DNA from: Pseudomonadota bacterium
Lineage (GTDB): Bacteria; Pseudomonadota; Alphaproteobacteria; Rhodobacterales; Rhodobacteraceae
Length of the DNA stretch: 64,000 nucleotides
Reading direction: 5' to 3'
Assembly (NCBI GenBank): GCA_021779835.1
Contig: JAJXZX010000005.1
Location: 1 to 64,000 of the forward strand
Positions 1 through 8,821 of the stretch are shown piece by piece (the stretch's first letter is position 1; each line of letters opens with the position of its first letter). The notes below the pieces were generated by a model. The model was given only the letters and a program-made list of their open reading frames with translations. It was not told the origin of the DNA and did not search any database. Made by a program: the position numbers and the translations under genes.

Positions 1-780
1 CAGCGCCTCAGCGTCCGGGATGCGGAACGACATGTCCGGCGTGAACCCCTCAAGGTTCGCTGTAATGCGCGCCTGCCCGATGCCCTCGGTGATCGACGAG
101 CCCGGCGCATCGAAAGTGCCCTTGGTATAATAGCTGAACAGCCCCGCGCCTTCCGGATCGGCCAAGCCGATCTTCACGCCCTTCGGCTGCAACGCCATAC
201 CAATCCCGGCCAATGTCCCGCCCGAGCCTACCGCGCAGATGAACCCGTCAACCTTGCCATCGGTCTGCGCCCAAATCTCCGGCCCGGTCGTCTCGATATG
301 CGCCTGTCGGTTGGCGACGTTGTCAAACTGATTGGCCCAGATCGCGCCGTTAGGTTCGGTTTGTGCAAGTTTCGCCGCCAAGCGCCCAGAATACCGCACA
401 TAATTGTTCGGATTCTTATAGGGCGCTGCGGGCACCTGAACCAATTCAGCCCCCGCCAGCCGCAGCATATCCTTCTTTTCCTGGCTCTGCGTCTCGGGGA
501 TCACGATCACCGTGCGAAACCCCATCGACGCGCCCACCAGCGCCAGCCCGATGCCGGTATTGCCCGCCGTGCCCTCGACAATAGTGCCGCCGGGCTTCAA
601 CTGCCCCTTCGCCACCGCATCGCGGATGATATACAGCGCGGCGCGGTCCTTGACCGATTGGCCGGGATTCAGAAACTCCGCCTTGCCAAGGATTTCACAG
701 CCGGTCTCCTCGCTGGCATTGCGAAGCCGGATCAATGGCGTGTTGCCAATCGCCTCAGACAGATCTTTTTGAATGCGCAT
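1..780 (-). CDS. cysK: cysteine synthase A, C-terminus cut by window edge
   Basis: This pyridoxal-phosphate enzyme makes cysteine from O-acetylserine and sulfide. The reading frame starts at the ATG at 780 (MRIQKDLSEAIGNTPLIRL) and stays open to base 1, giving about 260 residues of a protein that is usually 310-350 long. Family marks seen are the early GNTPL motif, PGQSVKDRAAL with the PLP-binding lysine, TAGNTGIGLAL (substrate loop) and a glycine-rich GSGGTLAG phosphate loop. It lies downstream of trgA and trgB on the same strand, the same neighbourhood as the Rhodobacter sphaeroides trgAB-cysK tellurite-resistance locus. The 91-bp gap to trgB leaves room for a separate promoter. Confidence 0.93.
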   Translation of the reverse strand, partial: MRIQKDLSEAIGNTPLIRLRNASEETGCEILGKAEFLNPGQSVKDRAALYIIRDAVAKGQLKPGGTIVEGTAGNTGIGLALVGASMGFRTVIVIPETQSQEKKDMLRLAGAELVQVPAAPYKNPNNYVRYSGRLAAKLAQTEPNGAIWANQFDNVANRQAHIETTGPEIWAQTDGKVDGFICAVGSGGTLAGIGMALQPKGVKIGLADPEGAGLFSYYTKGTFDAPGSSITEGIGQARITANLEGFTPDMSFRIPDAEAL

Positions 781-871
781 GCTCGCCACCCTCTCGCGTT
801 TGCAACCTTGATAGGCGCGCGACCGCAGGAACTCAAGCGCAGGGCCGCCCATCGCCGTCACGCACGCGTCA

Positions 872-1996
872 TCACACCGACACTTCGGCGCGCAACCGCG
901 CACGGTTCGCCGCCAACCAGTAGAGGGTCAGCAAAGTCGGCCCCACCTCGACCTCGCCGCTGGCGGCAAGCTCCATCGCGCGCGCGAATGGCAGCACATG
1001 CACACGGATATCCTCATGCTCCGCCGCCAGCCCGCCGATCCCCGCCGCGTCATCGGGCAAATCCGCCTGACCGACGAAGGCATACAGATACTCCGCCACC
1101 GTCCCCGGCGAGGAGTAATACCCCCCCACCTTCCACAGTGCGCCAAGATGCAGCCCCGCCTCTTCCTCCGCCTCGCGCCGCGCCGCCGCCTCGGGCGTCT
1201 CACCCGGATCGATGCGCCCGGCAATCGGCTCCAGCATCCAGGGCTGCCGGTCGCCACGCGCAAACGGCCCCATGCGGAACTGCTCGATCAGCACCACGCG
1301 ATCGCGCACCGGGTCATAGGGCAACACTGTCGCGGCATCGCCCGAGACCCAAACCGCGCGCCGCACCGGCTGGCTCATCTCGCCGTCAAAGCGACGAAAG
1401 CGCAGATCATAGTCCTCGACCGAGAAATACTGCGCATAGCCCTCGCCCTGCGCGAGCACCGCCGTATCCATCCCGCTCGCACGTCGGCGCACCTGCGTCG
1501 GCGCCGCTATGCCCGCCCGCAGCCGCGCCGCCGCAGTCACCAACATCGCCGGATAACGTGCCCGCGCCGCCTCTTGCGGCACCACGCCAAAGCCGCGCAT
1601 GAACGGCCCGGCCGCTGTTACCGCCACGTCGCCCATCTGCGCCCGCCAGTCCTGCAAGGACCACGGCGCGCCGGGCGTCAGTTGCGTCGTGTCGGGAAAA
1701 TACACCCGCGCCTCGACCGCGCCCTCGGCGGCCTTTGCCATCAAAAGCCGCGCATCATAGGCAAAGCCGCCCTCGTAGTAGTCCAGCCGCGCCACATCGG
1801 CGTCGCTAAGCCCGCATGCGAGCACGCCCACGGCCCGCGCGCCCGCTTGCTGCACGATCATCGGAAAGCTGCGCCCATTGGCCCAATAAACCGCATACCC
1901 CTCCAGCGTCGCAGGGCCTACCGCCACCTCGCGACCAACCACCGCCGCAAGCAACGGCGCATGGCACAACGTCCCGTAAAAGAAGAAATCCGCCAT
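872..1996 (-). CDS. trgB: TrgB-type fusion: gamma-glutamylcyclotransferase-like domain plus NUDIX hydrolase
   Basis: A 374-residue protein with two domains. The N-terminal half begins FFYGTLCHAPLL, the YGTL signature of the gamma-glutamylcyclotransferase/AIG2 fold. The C-terminal half carries a complete NUDIX box (GRIDPGE ... REAEEEAG), as in ADP-ribose pyrophosphatases. In Rhodobacter this arrangement is called TrgB and contributes to tellurite resistance; its substrate there is not firmly established to my knowledge. The start ATG at 1996 is 3 bases after the trgA stop, so the two are almost certainly co-transcribed. ADP-ribose hydrolysis is inferred from the motif only. Confidence 0.85.
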   Translation of the reverse strand: MADFFFYGTLCHAPLLAAVVGREVAVGPATLEGYAVYWANGRSFPMIVQQAGARAVGVLACGLSDADVARLDYYEGGFAYDARLLMAKAAEGAVEARVYFPDTTQLTPGAPWSLQDWRAQMGDVAVTAAGPFMRGFGVVPQEAARARYPAMLVTAAARLRAGIAAPTQVRRRASGMDTAVLAQGEGYAQYFSVEDYDLRFRRFDGEMSQPVRRAVWVSGDAATVLPYDPVRDRVVLIEQFRMGPFARGDRQPWMLEPIAGRIDPGETPEAAARREAEEEAGLHLGALWKVGGYYSSPGTVAEYLYAFVGQADLPDDAAGIGGLAAEHEDIRVHVLPFARAMELAASGEVEVGPTLLTLYWLAANRARLRAEVSV

Positions 1997-1999
1997 GGA

Positions 2000-2440
2000 T
2001 TACCGCCACTGGCGCGAGGACCACTCCGCCAGAATACCGCCAAGGCTGCCGCCCACCAGCAAGATCACCAGCAAGTCGGCGCGCAGCATCGCAATCGCGT
2101 AGTCGCCCGCAATCGCCACCATTGCCTGCAGCGCTTCAATCGGCCCCTTGTAGCGATGCTCCATCGACAGACGCACCATTTTGTCGCCGGCAAAAATCAC
2201 CAGCGCAAAGAACACCGCAGTGACCGAGGTCCGGATGCCGGAGCCGATCGCCACGCCATACCCGTCCCCCACCAGCGGCCCCATTACGAACCACCCGCAC
2301 AGCGCCCCCAACGCCGCGCAAATCGGCGACATCAGGGTGACGACGGTGCCCTCCGGCAGCGTGGGCTTGTAAGCCTCGGCGGCAAGATAGCAGATGATGA
2401 CAAACGCGATGGCGGAAACGAGTTTGGCGGCTGTTGGCAT
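2000..2440 (-). CDS. trgA: TrgA family inner-membrane protein
   Basis: A 146-residue protein of the TrgA family, made mostly of hydrophobic helices. I see about four membrane segments: near residues 5-22, 33-55, 65-85 and 120-138. TrgA was named for its part in tellurite resistance in Rhodobacter sphaeroides; its biochemical activity is unknown. It is the first gene of a trgA-trgB-cysK string on the minus strand with 3-bp spacing to trgB. A membrane location is inferred from hydrophobicity, and identity from overall resemblance plus gene order. Confidence 0.8.
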   Translation of the reverse strand: MPTAAKLVSAIAFVIICYLAAEAYKPTLPEGTVVTLMSPICAALGALCGWFVMGPLVGDGYGVAIGSGIRTSVTAVFFALVIFAGDKMVRLSMEHRYKGPIEALQAMVAIAGDYAIAMLRADLLVILLVGGSLGGILAEWSSRQWR

Positions 2441-2553
2441 GGGTTCGCGGGCCTCAGGTTCAAAGGTCTGTTACCAAGCAGTTATCGCCCTCAAAGCCCG
2501 CCATGCAAGAGGCGAGGCACCGAATTTACGCCTCGCCCCCCCGATCAGCGCCC

Positions 2554-3783
2554 TTACAGAACCTGATCCAGCGCGCGGATCAGCGCCTCGACCTCGGCGT
2601 GGCTGGTGTAATGCACAAAGCTCATGCGCAGCACCCCCTTGGCCGGATCGACCCCCATCGCCTGCAACGGGCGCACGGCATAGAAATCGCCGCCCCCCGC
2701 CATGATGCCATGCGCGGCCAGTGCCGCCGCGACCTCCTCACCCGGGCGCGAGGTCTCCACCGCCACGGTCGGCGCCCGCATCTCGGCCCGGCGCGGCCCC
2801 AGAAGGCGCACGTCATTGCGCGCGGCAAGGTAGTCCAGCAGTGGCTGCAACAACCGCACCTCATGCGCGCGCATCAGGTCATGCACGAACGCGCCCCGCG
2901 CCACCGCCGTCGCGGTGCCGCCGGAATGATGGGCAAACTGCGCATCAATATAATCCGCCATGCCAGCCGAGGCAGCCACCTGCGCATGATCCGGCCCCGC
3001 CGGGGTAAAGCGTTTGTAAAGCGTATCGCCGTTGAAATAATGCCCCTGATTGGGCAACGCCGCGCCCAAAGCGCGTCGGATCACCATGATGCCCTGATGC
3101 GGCCCATAGGTCTTGTAGGCCGAAAACAGGTAAATATCCGTCCCCAGCGCCGCGACATCCGGCAGCCCATGGGGCGCATAGGACACCCCGTCAACGCAGG
3201 TCGCCGCCCCCGCCGCGTGCGCCATCGCCACGATCTCTGCCACCGGGTTGATCTCTCCCACCACGTTGGAGCAATGGGGGAAACACACCAGCCGCACCTT
3301 GCCGTCGCCCAGCAACCCGGCCAGATCGTCTTGATCCAGGTGCCCGGTCTCGCGGTCGATCGCCCATTCGCGCACCTCGATGCCCCCGTCCGCCAACCTG
3401 CGCCAGACACCCGAATTCGCCTCGTGGTCCTGATTGGTCACAACAATCGCCGCGCCCTTCGGCAGCCATTGCCGCACCGCCTGCGCCAGCACATAGGTGT
3501 TCTGGCTGGTCGAGGGGCCAAAGCTCAGCTCATCGGTCGCCACCCCCATGATCGCGGCCAGACGAGCGCGCGCCTCGTCCATCTCCTCGCCACCCAGCCG
3601 CGACGCCTCGTAGGGCGCATAGGGCTGCACTTTACGCTCGCGGTAGAACCTCATCAAACGGTTAAAGACTGGCGCGCAAGTATATGAGCCTCCTGCGTTT
3701 TCAAAGAAGGCCTGACCTTGCAATGACGCCTCGGCAAAGGCCGGAAACTGCGCGCGGGTAAAGTCGATATCGAGGTTCTTCAT
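2554..3783 (-). CDS. class V aminotransferase / cysteine desulfurase-like PLP enzyme
   Basis: A fold-type I PLP protein of about 409 residues in the class V aminotransferase (NifS/SufS-like) superfamily. Typical motifs seen are an early FFENAGGSY segment, FGPSTSQNTY for phosphate binding, HCSNVVGEINPV, DGVSYAPHG with the PLP-contacting Asp, and FSAYKTYGPHQG with the Schiff-base lysine. I chose the ATG at 3783, not the in-frame ATG five codons upstream, because AAGGGAAG lies at ribosome-binding distance. I do not see a SufS-type active-site cysteine loop with confidence, so sulfur transfer should not be assumed; it may act on another amino acid. No operon partner lies close by. Confidence 0.8.
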   Translation of the reverse strand: MKNLDIDFTRAQFPAFAEASLQGQAFFENAGGSYTCAPVFNRLMRFYRERKVQPYAPYEASRLGGEEMDEARARLAAIMGVATDELSFGPSTSQNTYVLAQAVRQWLPKGAAIVVTNQDHEANSGVWRRLADGGIEVREWAIDRETGHLDQDDLAGLLGDGKVRLVCFPHCSNVVGEINPVAEIVAMAHAAGAATCVDGVSYAPHGLPDVAALGTDIYLFSAYKTYGPHQGIMVIRRALGAALPNQGHYFNGDTLYKRFTPAGPDHAQVAASAGMADYIDAQFAHHSGGTATAVARGAFVHDLMRAHEVRLLQPLLDYLAARNDVRLLGPRRAEMRAPTVAVETSRPGEEVAAALAAHGIMAGGGDFYAVRPLQAMGVDPAKGVLRMSFVHYTSHAEVEALIRALDQVL

Positions 3784-3978
3784 GAGCTTCCCTTTCAAGT
3801 CCGATTCAGACGCACCCGGGGGAAAGACCGTCCCATAAGGTGCAGCGCACCCCCGGAAATGGCAGGTCTTCCAGCCGAGCCGTCGTCCCGGAAGGGGTCG
3901 CGGCAGATCCCGCAGACGGCCTGCCGCCGCGAGATCGACCCAATGCCTAGCGCGGCGCGCGTGCCTCGTAAACCCCGC

Positions 3979-4968
3979 TCAGGCGTTCACATCAACCACG
4001 ACGCGCCCCTTGACCTGCCCCTGCAGAATCGCCGCACCCAAGGCGGGTAAATCCGCCAGCGTCGCGGGCTGCACCATCGCCTCCAGCTTGGCCATCGGCA
4101 GATCGCGCGCGATACGCTCCCACGCGCGCACCCGGTCCGCATAGGGCCGCAAGACCGAGTCGATGCCCAGCAGGTTCACCCCGCGCAACAGGAAAGGCAC
4201 CACCGTCGCAGGCAGGGCCGCGCCGCCCGCAAGGCCAACCGCCGCGACCGAGGCGCCGTATTTCATCTGCCCCAACACCCGCGCCAGCATCGCGCCGCCG
4301 ACGGCATCGACGCAGCCCGCCCAGAGTTCCGACTCAAGCGGACGCTTAACCACCTCGGCCAACTCCGCGCGCGGCACGATCCGGCTCGCGCCCAGTTCGC
4401 GCAGATATCCCTCCGTCTCGGGTCGCCCAGTAACCGCCGCCACCTGATAGCCCAAGTGGGCGAGGATCGCCGTGGCAACCGATCCGACCCCACCCGCCGC
4501 ACCCGTCACCAAAACCTCGCCTTTTGCAGGCGTTAGCCCGTGATCTTCCAGCGCCATAACCGCCAACATCGCGGTGAAACCCGCCGTGCCAACTGCCATC
4601 GCCGCCCGCGTCGTCAGCCCCTTCGGCAACGGCACCAACCAATCCGCGCGCACCCGCGCCTTTTGCGCATAGCCGCCCCAATGCGCCTCGCCCACGCGCC
4701 AGCCAGTCAGCACCACCTTGTCGCCCGGTTTGTAGCGCGCATCTGATGACGCCTCGACCGTCCCGGCAAAATCGATGCCCGGCACATGCGGCCAGTTGCG
4801 CACCAAGCCACCGCCCGCGCCAAGGCACAAGCCGTCCTTGTAATTCACCGTCGAATACTCGACCGCGACCGTCACCTCCGCCTCCGGCAAACGGTCCTCC
4901 GCCAGCACCTGAACCGAGGCGTGCGTTACCCCATCGGTATCCTTTTCGACCACAAGAGCCTTAAACAT
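3979..4968 (-). CDS. acuI: acrylyl-CoA reductase (NADPH), AcuI/YhdH family
   Basis: A zinc-free medium-chain reductase of 329 residues. Seen motifs are YSTVNYKDGL near the N-terminus, HVPGIDFAGTV, and the Rossmann nucleotide loop TGAAGGVGSVA. This family (YhdH/AcuI) reduces acryloyl-CoA to propionyl-CoA with NADPH and in Rhodobacterales detoxifies acrylate, including that from DMSP cleavage. The start at 4968 (MFKALVV) has a near-perfect AGGAGG Shine-Dalgarno 6 bases upstream; the longer open frame to 5178 has no such signal. No DMSP lyase is visible nearby, so the substrate in this organism is inferred from family. Confidence 0.85.
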   Translation of the reverse strand: MFKALVVEKDTDGVTHASVQVLAEDRLPEAEVTVAVEYSTVNYKDGLCLGAGGGLVRNWPHVPGIDFAGTVEASSDARYKPGDKVVLTGWRVGEAHWGGYAQKARVRADWLVPLPKGLTTRAAMAVGTAGFTAMLAVMALEDHGLTPAKGEVLVTGAAGGVGSVATAILAHLGYQVAAVTGRPETEGYLRELGASRIVPRAELAEVVKRPLESELWAGCVDAVGGAMLARVLGQMKYGASVAAVGLAGGAALPATVVPFLLRGVNLLGIDSVLRPYADRVRAWERIARDLPMAKLEAMVQPATLADLPALGAAILQGQVKGRVVVDVNA

Positions 4969-5069
4969 GGGCGTCCTCCTTACATCTCCGCGTCGCCCAA
5001 ACATGGGTTTGGTAACATAGCCGCAACAAATCTCTTGAGCAGACGCCAACGCTCTACTAGCCTCATCTC

Positions 5070-5075
5070 TATAAT
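5070..5075 (+). promoter_or_regulatory. candidate -10 box (TATAAT) for the downstream binding protein
   Basis: A perfect TATAAT lies 21 bases before the start codon at 5096, inside an AT-rich stretch of an otherwise GC-rich intergenic region. No good -35 hexamer sits at 16-18 bp spacing (TTGAGC at 5035-5040 is too far), so an activator may be needed or the box may be fortuitous. Confidence 0.35.
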
Positions 5076-5095
5076 AAACATCAACGGGGATTTTC

Positions 5096-6145
5096 ATGAA
5101 TATGCGCAACATTGTGCTGGCAGCAGCAGCGGCGTTCGCGATCGGCTCGCCGGCACTGGCAGCAGACGCGGGTCTCACGGTATTCGACTGGGCCGGCTTC
5201 GACCAAAAGAACCTTGTCCAGACCTATGTGGACAAATACGGCGCCCTGCCGACCTATGCCTTCTTTGGTGACGATGACGAGGCGTTCCAAAAGCTGTCGT
5301 CGGGCTTCAAGGTTGACGTCGCCCACCCCTGCTCGCAGATGATCCAGAAATACCGCGATGCGGGTCTGATCGTGCCTTGGGATACCTCGAAGATCCCGGA
5401 TTTCAAGAACATCGCGCCGCGCTTTCTGAACTCCAAGGTATTCGTGGACAATGGCACGGTTTGGTACATTCCGACCGACTACGCCTACACCGCGACGCTG
5501 TATAACGCAGACAAGGTTCCCGCTGCCGACGCGGCCTCGCTCGATGTGTTCGTCAACCCGAAATACAAAGGCCGCATCTCGCTGCCCGACAACTCGGATG
5601 ACGTCTGGGCGCTCGCCTTGCTTGCCACCGGCGTCACCGACTGGACCACGGTTTCCGACGCGCAATTCGCCAAAGCCGCCGCTTGGCTGCGCGAGGCGCA
5701 TAAGAACGTGGTGTCCTACTGGACCGATCCGTCGAACCTGAACCAGCTGATGCAGTCGGGTCAGGTTCTGGTGTCGTGGTCGTGGAACGACTCGGCCACG
5801 CAGTTGAAAGCGGCGGGACAGCACGTCGTGTTCAACCGCTCGCCGAAAGAAGGCGCGTCAAGCTGGTTCTGCGGCTGGGTCCACATGAAAAACGCTCCCG
5901 GCGATCCGCAGAAAGCCTATGATTTCGTCAACGCCTTCCTCGGCAAAGATACCGCCAAGGGGCTGTTGGACGATATGGGTTACGCGTCAACCAACACGGT
6001 CGGCGAAAACGCGATTCCGCATGATGAACTGGTGGCCCATGACGTCGATCCGGTCACGACCACCTTGCTGGCGCAGACCCCGCTTGACCAGAAACTCCGC
6101 GACCGGATGGTGGCGGAATTCCAGAAGATCAAGTCGGGCTTCTGA
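5096..6145 (+). CDS. periplasmic polyamine-type (PotD/PotF-like) solute-binding protein
   Basis: A 349-residue extracellular solute-binding protein. Residues 1-23 form a Sec signal peptide (basic start, hydrophobic core, ALA-A cleavage motif). The mature part resembles spermidine/putrescine binding proteins: TVFDWAGFDQKNLV at the start, WYIPTDYAYTATLYNADKV, and a tryptophan-rich VSWSWND loop for a cationic ligand. No permease or ATPase gene lies beside it, so it is an orphan binding protein that would have to serve a transporter encoded elsewhere. A GGGGA ribosome-binding site precedes the start, and a strong terminator follows the stop, so it is a one-gene unit. The ligand is inferred. Confidence 0.85.
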   Translation: MNMRNIVLAAAAAFAIGSPALAADAGLTVFDWAGFDQKNLVQTYVDKYGALPTYAFFGDDDEAFQKLSSGFKVDVAHPCSQMIQKYRDAGLIVPWDTSKIPDFKNIAPRFLNSKVFVDNGTVWYIPTDYAYTATLYNADKVPAADAASLDVFVNPKYKGRISLPDNSDDVWALALLATGVTDWTTVSDAQFAKAAAWLREAHKNVVSYWTDPSNLNQLMQSGQVLVSWSWNDSATQLKAAGQHVVFNRSPKEGASSWFCGWVHMKNAPGDPQKAYDFVNAFLGKDTAKGLLDDMGYASTNTVGENAIPHDELVAHDVDPVTTTLLAQTPLDQKLRDRMVAEFQKIKSGF

Positions 6146-6172
6146 GACCCAGTTGGGGTAAGAATTGAAAGG

Positions 6173-6201
6173 CGCCCGGGGAAAACTCCGGGCGTTTTTT
6201 T
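6173..6201 (+). terminator. rho-independent terminator
   Basis: A 7-bp GC stem (CGCCCGG/CCGGGCG) with a short loop is followed by seven T residues (6195-6201), 28 bases after the stop of the binding-protein gene. This is a textbook intrinsic terminator. Confidence 0.93.
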
Positions 6202-6400
6202 GCGAACCGGGGATCTTGCGCTCGGCAACGCTTGGTAATGCTGTTGATACAAATGATTTAGGCAAGAAAATTGAGGTTTTCCTGTCGCGGCAGCGTGGGT
6301 TCGGTTCATCCGAATGGCGGCTATGCGGGACGCAGCGAATATTGGCGTTTTGGCCCGCGTCGCGGCCCGGACTGCGCGCGCCCCCCCATGCTCTGCGCCC

Positions 6401-6429
6401 TTGCGATCCCCCCCCGGCCCGCCTATATT
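6401..6429 (+). promoter_or_regulatory. sigma-70 type promoter of ssrA
   Basis: TTGCGA (6401-6406), a 17-bp spacer, and TATATT (6424-6429) lie immediately upstream of the acceptor piece of the tmRNA. The predicted start point is about 6436. The same TTGCGA -35 is seen before purC (22857-22885). Confidence 0.75.
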
Positions 6430-6435
6430 CGTTCT

Positions 6436-6760
6436 GTCCGGGTCAAACCGGACTATGGTGATAAACGCGCATGTAATAAGCGGATCGGACCCGGGGGCGG
6501 TACCCGGCGACTCCACCAAAAACCCGACATTGCGGGTCATGGGGTCGAAACAGGATCGACGAACGACTAAAGATGTTAGCTTTTGCCCGGTGAGGTACCA
6601 CCGTTATCGGTCCGAAACGTACAGTTGCCAATGACAACCGTGCTCCGGCAATGGCTCTGGCTGCGTAAGCAGTTCGAGTCGCCGAAACTAAGTCCTTGCG
6701 CTTAGCAGCGTAAGGCGGGGTTCGCAGGCACCTGGCAACAGAAGCCTGCACTTTCCCGCC
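6436..6760 (+). ncRNA. ssrA: tmRNA, circularly permuted two-piece form
   Basis: tmRNA rescues stalled ribosomes and tags the nascent chain for proteolysis. The permuted alphaproteobacterial order is visible. The acceptor piece comes first and ends in CCA at 6518. It is followed by a short intervening loop with its own hairpin (6521-6538), which is expected to be processed out. The coding piece then begins GGGGTCG at 6541 and pairs with CGACTCC at 6508-6514 to rebuild the tRNA-like acceptor stem. The tag frame at 6627-6668 reads ANDNRAPAMALAA then TAA. A pseudoknot-like GC hairpin (GCAGGC/GCCTGC) closes the 3' end, which I place near 6760. The ends are estimated. Confidence 0.95.
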
Positions 6761-6877
6761 TTCGTGACCTTGCTAACCCGCGCCCGATGCTTTCGGCGGA
6801 AAAACCCGCGCCGCACCTCTTTCATTCGATCCCGAATCCCTTATGCTGCCGGAAATTGCGTCCGAAAGGCTGATCCG

Positions 6878-7339
6878 ATGTCGCGTACCATTGATTACGG
6901 CAACTTGATGCACCGCGCGATGCGAGGGCTCATCCAAGAGGTGCTGAGCGACGTCGCGAAAGACGGCCTTCCCGGCGCGCATCACTTCTTTATCACCTTC
7001 GACACCGGCCATTCCGGCGTAAAAATGGCGGATTGGCTGAAAGAGCGTTATCCCGCGGAAATGACCGTGGTGATCCAGCATTGGTTCGAGAACCTGACGG
7101 TCAGCGACGACGGCTTTGGCATCACGCTGAATTTCGGCAACCAGCCGGAACCGATGTATATTCCCTTCGACGCGGTGCGCACCTTTGTTGATCCCTCGGT
7201 GGAGTTCGGCCTGCGGTTTGAAACGCATGACAGCGAAGACGAGGACGACGAAGAGGCCGACTTTGCCGAGGACGCCGAAGACGACGAACCCCGCAAGGAT
7301 GCCGAAGTGGTCAGCCTCGACAGCTTCCGCAAATCCTGA
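6878..7339 (+). CDS. sspB: SspB-family ClpXP adaptor
   Basis: SspB binds the ssrA tag and delivers tagged proteins to ClpXP. The protein is 153 residues: a folded N-terminal domain (about 1-115, including HHFFITFDTGHSGVKM and the beta-rich VSDDGFGITLNFG segment), then a very acidic linker (EDEDDEEADFAEDAEDDE), then a short tail EVVSLDSFRKS that fits the ClpX-docking peptide of the family. The start ATG at 6878 matches family N-termini; the open frame extends 38 codons further without support. It lies 118 bp after ssrA on the same strand, so tag and adaptor genes are physically linked. Confidence 0.9.
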   Translation: MSRTIDYGNLMHRAMRGLIQEVLSDVAKDGLPGAHHFFITFDTGHSGVKMADWLKERYPAEMTVVIQHWFENLTVSDDGFGITLNFGNQPEPMYIPFDAVRTFVDPSVEFGLRFETHDSEDEDDEEADFAEDAEDDEPRKDAEVVSLDSFRKS

Positions 7340-7425
7340 TTTGCGGCGGTATACGACAGTATGCCAATTGATTTCGTAACCATTGGCCGCTATTCCCTCC
7401 GCTATATCTTCAGGAGGCTTGCAGC

Positions 7426-8820
7426 ATGACCGCCACCCGCACCGAAACCGACAGCTTTGGCCCGCTAGAGGTTCCCGCCGACAAATACTGGGGCGCGCAG
7501 ACCCAGCGTTCCGTGATGAACTTCCCGATTGGCTGGGAACGCCAGCCGGTCAAGATCATCCGCGCGCTTGGCGTCATCAAGAAAGCCTGTGCGCTGGTCA
7601 ACATCGCGCAGGGCGACATCGACGCAAAGCTGGGCGAGACCATTGCCGCTGCGGCACAAGAGGTGATCGACGGCAAGTTCGACGACAACTTCCCGCTGGT
7701 GGTGTGGCAAACCGGCTCTGGCACCCAGTCGAACATGAACGCGAACGAGGTGATTTCCAACCGCGCGATCGAGATGCTGGGCGGTGAGAAGGGCTCCAAG
7801 AAGCCGGTTCACCCGAACGACCATGTCAACATGGGGCAATCCTCGAACGACACCTTCCCCACCGCGATGCATGTCGCGATCGGCTTGATGGCGCGCGATG
7901 TGCTGCTGCCGGGACTGGAAAAGCTGCACGCGGCGCTGGCGGCGAAATCGGTGGAGTTTAAGGACATTATCAAGATCGGCCGCACCCACACCCAGGATGC
8001 GACGCCGCTGACGCTGGGGCAGGAGTTTTCCGGCTACGCGCATCAGGTCTCGCAGGGGATCATGCGCGTCAACAAGGTGCTGCCAGAGATTTATGAGTTG
8101 GCACAGGGCGGCACCGCCGTCGGCACCGGGCTGAACACCAAGGTCGGTTGGGACACCCGCGTCGCGGCGCAAATCGCGGCGATCACTGGCCTTCCCTTCG
8201 TCACCGCGCCGAATAAATTCGAGGCGCTGGCGGCGCATGATGCGATGGTGATGTTCTCGGGCGTGCTGAAGACCATCGCGGCAAGCCTGTTCAAGATCGC
8301 CAACGACCTGCGCTTTCTCGGCTCGGGGCCGCGGTCGGGTCTGGGCGAGTTGATCCTGCCGGAAAACGAGCCGGGCTCGTCGATCATGCCTGGCAAGGTC
8401 AACCCGACGCAAGCCGAGGCCCTGACCATGGTGTGCGCGCATGTGATGGGCAACGATGCCGCCGTGGGTTTCGCCGGCAGCCAAGGGCATTTCGAGCTGA
8501 ACGTCTTCAACCCGATGATGAGCTATAACGTGTTGCAAAGCATGCAGCTTTTGGGCGATGCGGCGGGGTCGTTCACCGACAATATGGTGGTCGGCACCAA
8601 GGCGAACATCGCGCGCATCGACAAGCTGATGAAGGAAAGCCTGATGCTGGTGACGGCGCTGGCACCGACCATCGGCTATGACGCGGCGACCAAGGTGGCC
8701 AAGACCGCGCATAAGAACGGCACCACCCTGCGCGAAGAGGCGATTGCGCTGGGTTATGTCGATGGCGAGACCTTCGACAGCGTGGTGCGGCCCGAAGACA
8801 TGATCGGCCCCAAGGGCTGA
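7426..8820 (+). CDS. fumC: class II fumarate hydratase
   Basis: A 464-residue fumarase of the TCA cycle (fumarate to L-malate). Seen are the substrate loop [31 protein letters not shown], the [16 protein letters not shown] segment, and the superfamily signature [13 protein letters not shown]. Length and motifs match iron-free class II enzymes, stable under oxidative stress. AGGAGG is placed 8 bases before the ATG. DUF4169 follows by 1 bp, then a ribbon-helix-helix gene, so the three form one transcription unit. Confidence 0.97.
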   Translation: MTATRTETDSFGPLEVPADKYWGAQTQRSVMNFPIGWERQPVKIIRALGVIKKACALVNIAQGDIDAKLGETIAAAAQEVIDGKFDDNFPLVVWQTGSGTQSNMNANEVISNRAIEMLGGEKGSKKPVHPNDHVNMGQSSNDTFPTAMHVAIGLMARDVLLPGLEKLHAALAAKSVEFKDIIKIGRTHTQDATPLTLGQEFSGYAHQVSQGIMRVNKVLPEIYELAQGGTAVGTGLNTKVGWDTRVAAQIAAITGLPFVTAPNKFEALAAHDAMVMFSGVLKTIAASLFKIANDLRFLGSGPRSGLGELILPENEPGSSIMPGKVNPTQAEALTMVCAHVMGNDAAVGFAGSQGHFELNVFNPMMSYNVLQSMQLLGDAAGSFTDNMVVGTKANIARIDKLMKESLMLVTALAPTIGYDAATKVAKTAHKNGTTLREEAIALGYVDGETFDSVVRPEDMIGPKG

Positions 8821-8821
8821 G

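Noticed and set aside
298-2566. Long plus-strand frames (298-1602, 998-2566) opposite cysK-trgB-trgA
   Set aside because: The minus-strand genes have clear motifs; the plus-strand translations are Pro/Arg/His-rich shadows.
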